Origin: Paenibacillus sp. USDA918EY
GTDB taxonomy: Bacteria; Bacillota; Bacilli; Paenibacillales; Paenibacillaceae
Assembly: GCF_009870825.1 (NCBI RefSeq)
Contig: NZ_WTWY01000010.1
Location: 100,844 to 164,843, forward strand
Direction of reading: 5' to 3'
DNA: 64,000 nt
The position numbers were made by a program, and so were the translations under genes. Every line of letters begins with the position of its first letter. Position 1 is the stretch's first letter. Below the pieces are notes generated by a model. That model saw only the letters and a list, made by a program, of their open reading frames with translations, was not told the DNA's origin and did not search any database. Below, in pieces: positions 61,416 through 64,000 of the stretch.

Positions 61416-61584
61416 CTTTTTGAGTTACCTCCCCCGTTTTCGTTCTTGAAGATTCATTTAAAACCATTTCTAAATACATTTCAAGGAGCTTGGCTCTCAT
61501 CTCTTTAGGAATGTCGCGTTCATAATCATTTCCTATTCGCCCCCTGCACTTCCCGCCTTCTCCACACGCCACAAGATATTTCGA

Positions 61585-61613
61585 TTGACAACGACATATT
61601 TCTCCAAGATAAT
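61585..61613 (+). promoter_or_regulatory. SigA-type promoter of the SLH protein
   Basis: TTGACA (61585-61590), 17 bases, GATAAT (61608-61613). The start codon is about 113 bases downstream. Confidence 0.6.
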
Positions 61614-61650
61614 ACTCACTAGTAATATATATAATACTCTCGAGTAATAT
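61611..61650 (+). promoter_or_regulatory. Two near-identical 18-base repeats at the -10 region
   Basis: AATACTCACTAGTAATAT (61611-61628) and AATACTCTCGAGTAATAT (61633-61650) have a 22-base period, about two helix turns, and each is partly palindromic. They overlap the -10 and start, so they look like a tandem operator for a repressor. Confidence 0.55.
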
Positions 61651-61725
61651 TATCGTTGGGTGTTATTGGACTATCAATAGCCTCACGAGGGGCTAGATAT
61701 GTATCCGAAGGAGGACATTGAACTT

Positions 61726-64000
61726 ATGAATAGGCGGGAAAGACGGAGACCGAAGGAAACCAAAATCATTTTTATCGCATTACTTTGCTTCCTATTACTC
61801 GGCGGGATCGTTACTAAACAACCTGTTGAAGCAAGCCAGAGGGGTACCATTTTTTCGGACATAGAGCCAGGCAGTGAATATGAAGAAGCTTTGACCAGCC
61901 TGGTTCAGCAAAAAGTGATTTCGGGCTATTCGGACGGGACCTTCCGTACATCCGAAAAATTGAATCGTGAACAAGCAGCGGTGATGCTCGCCAGAGCTCT
62001 GCAAATCAACCTGGAGACGGTGGATGATCCCGGTTTCCAAGATGTAAATGAAAGCTCCACATATTATAAATCGATTGCTGCCATGGTAAGCGCCGGGATA
62101 TTCCAAGGATATTCGGATGGAACATTTAAGCCTGACCAATCGCTTACACGCGCGGAAATGGCGAAAATTCTCGTAACTGCCTACCAGTTACCGGAAGAAG
62201 AATTAGCGGCAAACCCTTTTAAAGATGTATCCTCGACGAGTTGGTACGCTCCTTATTTGACTTCATTGATACATAATAAGATTACATTAGGAACTTCACG
62301 GACGACGTACTCGCCGAATAATGCCGTAACTCGTGGCGAAATGGCGTCATTTATCTACCGTTGTCAACAATTAACGCAACAACCAACGGAGCGGGTCATC
62401 GAATCTGAGGTAACGGCCATCACTTCAAATTCAGTTCAACTGGGTAACGAAAGCTTTGCATTAACTGATGATCTCAAAACTTGGATCACGCCTGAGAATC
62501 TTCCTATATTAAAACATTCGCGAATCAAAGCTCAAATGATCGGAGGAAAAATAAGCCGCATTGAATCGGTTACTCTTTACGCAGACGGGCTATTAAATGA
62601 TGGAAAGGTAAATCCAAATGTAGCGTTAACAGGTAATGGGGCTGCTATCGATGCCACGGTGATCATAAAAGGTGACCATTTGTCCATGAAAGACGCTACG
62701 ATAACAAAGGATTTAATTATAGAAAGCGAGGTTCAAAACAGCTTTTATCTTGAAAATGTGCAGGTAAAAGGTTCGACGATATTGTCAAAGCCACGGGAAA
62801 TCGTTACAGCGGGAACGAATAACGCATTGGTTTCATCCGATATCAAAAGTAGCCGCACCCCCAAATTGCATGTTCATCATTCAACCCTGCAATCTGTTCA
62901 AGTGGCGTCAGGGAATTTCACCATCAAATTAACAGGGGATACTAAAGCGAATGAAATAGACCTTTTAGCCGATGCGAGGATCGAGGCAGACGCAAGTATA
63001 ACCATCCCCATCGTCAGGGTTGGAACCGGATCCTTCAATACCGTGTTAAATGCAAGGATAGATTCACTTTTCGCCGACAATATGAAGAGTAGAATTACCC
63101 TTGGAAACGCCGCTAAAATCGAAGATTTACGCATAGAACTGAAAAATAATGCGAGGTTCATCTTTCTAGACTATGAGTTAATAAAACACAAAATTATTAG
63201 AATTAATGGGGTTCTGAATACCGATTTGCAGCCTTCGGCTGGCGGGTCATCTGATGGCGGGTCACACGATGGCGGATCAGGCGGGTCACCTGGTGGCGGA
63301 TCACCTGGCTCGGGGGAAAACCCCAATTTAATAGCAGCAAAAAATGCCGTGGCTTGGTTATTTTCGGACCATACAAAAACAGCACTGAAAGCGGGCGTAG
63401 ACCAAGCCGCTATTGACAATGCGAAGGCTAAAGTGGATCTAGTCGCGGATGGGGCGGAAAAGTCGTCATTGATGGAGGATCTTCAATTAGCACAACAACT
63501 TTTAAACGCACAACTCGAAGCTATTGCTAATTTACAAGCAGCTTATGAAGCCGTGAATGGCTTATTTTCGGACCATACAAAAACAGCACTGAAAGCGGGC
63601 GTAGACCAAGCCGCTATTGACGACGCGAAGGCTAAAGTAGCCCTAGTCGCCGATGGGGCGGAAAAGTCATCATTGATGGAGGATCTTCAATTAGCACAAC
63701 AACTCTTAAACGCACAACTCGAAGCTATTGCTAATTTACAAGCAGCTTATGAAGCCGTGAACGGCTTATTCTCGGACCATACAAAAACAGCACTGAAAGC
63801 GGGCGTAGACCAAGCCGCTATCGACGACGCGAAGGCTAAAGTGGATCTGGTTGCGGATGGGCCGGAAAAATCTGCTCTAAAAGATGCTATTAAAATAGCT
63901 CAAGATTTACTTACCCAAGTCCTAGCACCGCCGACTTTGACGGCGACCGCTCCGAATGCCGATACCGTGCGAATTACATTTACCGACGATGCTGCATGGA
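61726..64000 (+). CDS. SLH-domain surface protein with tandem repeats (continues beyond window)
   Basis: At least 758 residues, no stop before the window end. GAAGGAGG precedes ATG 61726. A basic start and a hydrophobic core (about 12-35) form the signal peptide. Three SLH repeats lie at about 42-210 (cores SGYSDGTFRTSEKLNREQ and QGYSDGTFKPDQSLTRAE). A beta-rich region follows (about 220-505), with repeated valine/asparagine turns, then a Gly/Ser/Asp/His linker. The last part consists of near-identical 68-residue helical repeats (LFSDHTKTALKAGVDQAAID) like those of Bacillota surface proteins, and then the start of a Fn3-like domain (APPTLTATAPNADTVRITF). It is likely a wall-bound adhesin or enzyme. 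Confidence 0.85.
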   Translation, partial: MNRRERRRPKETKIIFIALLCFLLLGGIVTKQPVEASQRGTIFSDIEPGSEYEEALTSLVQQKVISGYSDGTFRTSEKLNREQAAVMLARALQINLETVDDPGFQDVNESSTYYKSIAAMVSAGIFQGYSDGTFKPDQSLTRAEMAKILVTAYQLPEEELAANPFKDVSSTSWYAPYLTSLIHNKITLGTSRTTYSPNNAVTRGEMASFIYRCQQLTQQPTERVIESEVTAITSNSVQLGNESFALTDDLKTWITPENLPILKHSRIKAQMIGGKISRIESVTLYADGLLNDGKVNPNVALTGNGAAIDATVIIKGDHLSMKDATITKDLIIESEVQNSFYLENVQVKGSTILSKPREIVTAGTNNALVSSDIKSSRTPKLHVHHSTLQSVQVASGNFTIKLTGDTKANEIDLLADARIEADASITIPIVRVGTGSFNTVLNARIDSLFADNMKSRITLGNAAKIEDLRIELKNNARFIFLDYELIKHKIIRINGVLNTDLQPSAGGSSDGGSHDGGSGGSPGGGSPGSGENPNLIAAKNAVAWLFSDHTKTALKAGVDQAAIDNAKAKVDLVADGAEKSSLMEDLQLAQQLLNAQLEAIANLQAAYEAVNGLFSDHTKTALKAGVDQAAIDDAKAKVALVADGAEKSSLMEDLQLAQQLLNAQLEAIANLQAAYEAVNGLFSDHTKTALKAGVDQAAIDDAKAKVDLVADGPEKSALKDAIKIAQDLLTQVLAPPTLTATAPNADTVRITFTDDAAW
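63346..63957 (+). repeat. Three 204-base direct repeats inside the SLH gene
   Basis: Units begin at 63346, 63550 and 63754. The first two are almost identical at the nucleotide level over the full 204 bases, and the third diverges after its middle (GPEKSALKDAIKIAQDLL). The high identity indicates recent duplication and possible copy-number change. Confidence 0.85.

Larger units (their letters stand above)
61416..61725. other. Promoter region of the SLH protein, with a possible coding relic
   Basis: On the minus strand 61425-61572 reads like protein (NDYERDIPKEMRAKLLEMYL) and runs into the SUKH gene without a clear function; it may be the remnant of an upstream gene. The right part holds a promoter and operator-like repeats. 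Confidence 0.5.

Overview
The window looks like a chromosomal segment of a Paenibacillus-type Gram-positive bacterium (Bacillota). The evidence is: surface proteins with S-layer-homology (SLH) repeats at both ends, strong AGGAGG-type ribosome binding sites, many lipoproteins with lipoboxes, CUT1-type sugar ABC transporters paired with AraC regulators, cre-like sites, and mixed GC content with AT-rich islands. I saw no rRNA, tRNA, CRISPR array, intact insertion sequence or prophage.

Layout. 0.4-4.8 kb: SLH-anchored GH26 mannanase. 5-8.5 kb: small membrane proteins, an ECF sigma/anti-sigma pair and a lipoprotein. 8.8-13.1 kb (minus strand): sugar ABC importer with its AraC regulator. 13.2-15.9 kb: acyltransferase and a winged-helix protein. 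16.1-19.1 kb (minus): two Gfo/Idh/MocA oxidoreductases and a second, paralogous AraC gene; the last codons of a lost ABC permease lie between them. 19.4-30.7 kb (minus): an unusual set of a ROK regulator, a ferric/polyamine-class ABC importer, a secreted PIG-L (LmbE) deacetylase, an argininosuccinate-lyase-like enzyme and a BadF-type sugar kinase. I read it as an uptake and breakdown pathway for an acylated amino-sugar compound. 31.1-33.8 kb: oxidoreductase, TIM-barrel isomerase and a divergent AraC gene.

34.1-42.1 kb is the most striking region. Seven plus-strand genes encode a VgrG-like spike, a pentapeptide-repeat protein, two unrecognised proteins (one possibly an Eag/DcrB-like adaptor), a DUF4280 PAAR-like tip, a second VgrG fused to a C-terminal deaminase toxin, and a probable immunity protein. 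This is the spike-and-effector part of a contractile-injection system in a Gram-positive genome, with no tube, sheath or motor gene in the window. The toxin tip and immunity gene are visibly AT-richer, which fits exchange of the tip.

42.5-49.4 kb: a TIM-barrel cell-wall protein, an aldo/keto reductase, a TetR regulator and an assimilatory nitrite reductase operon (nirB, nirD, nirC-like) behind two FNR/CRP-like palindromes. 49.6-56.6 kb: nucleotidyltransferase, amidohydrolase facing a truncated MarR-like gene with two operator copies, an AT-rich patch of small membrane proteins and lipoproteins, an NAD(P)-binding protein with an in-frame tandem duplication, a TetR regulator, and an ArsR/AHSA1/DUF1801 operon. 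57-60 kb: guanine deaminase and an NCS2 purine permease with a PurBox-like site. 60-64 kb: an SnoaL-like protein, a SUKH protein and a second SLH protein that runs off the end with near-identical 204-bp repeats.

Several dispersed non-coding repeats were found by eye: a roughly 130-bp element in two copies, a 24-bp exact inverted pair around the oxidoreductase/AraC locus, and a hairpin family. These are signs of local rearrangement.
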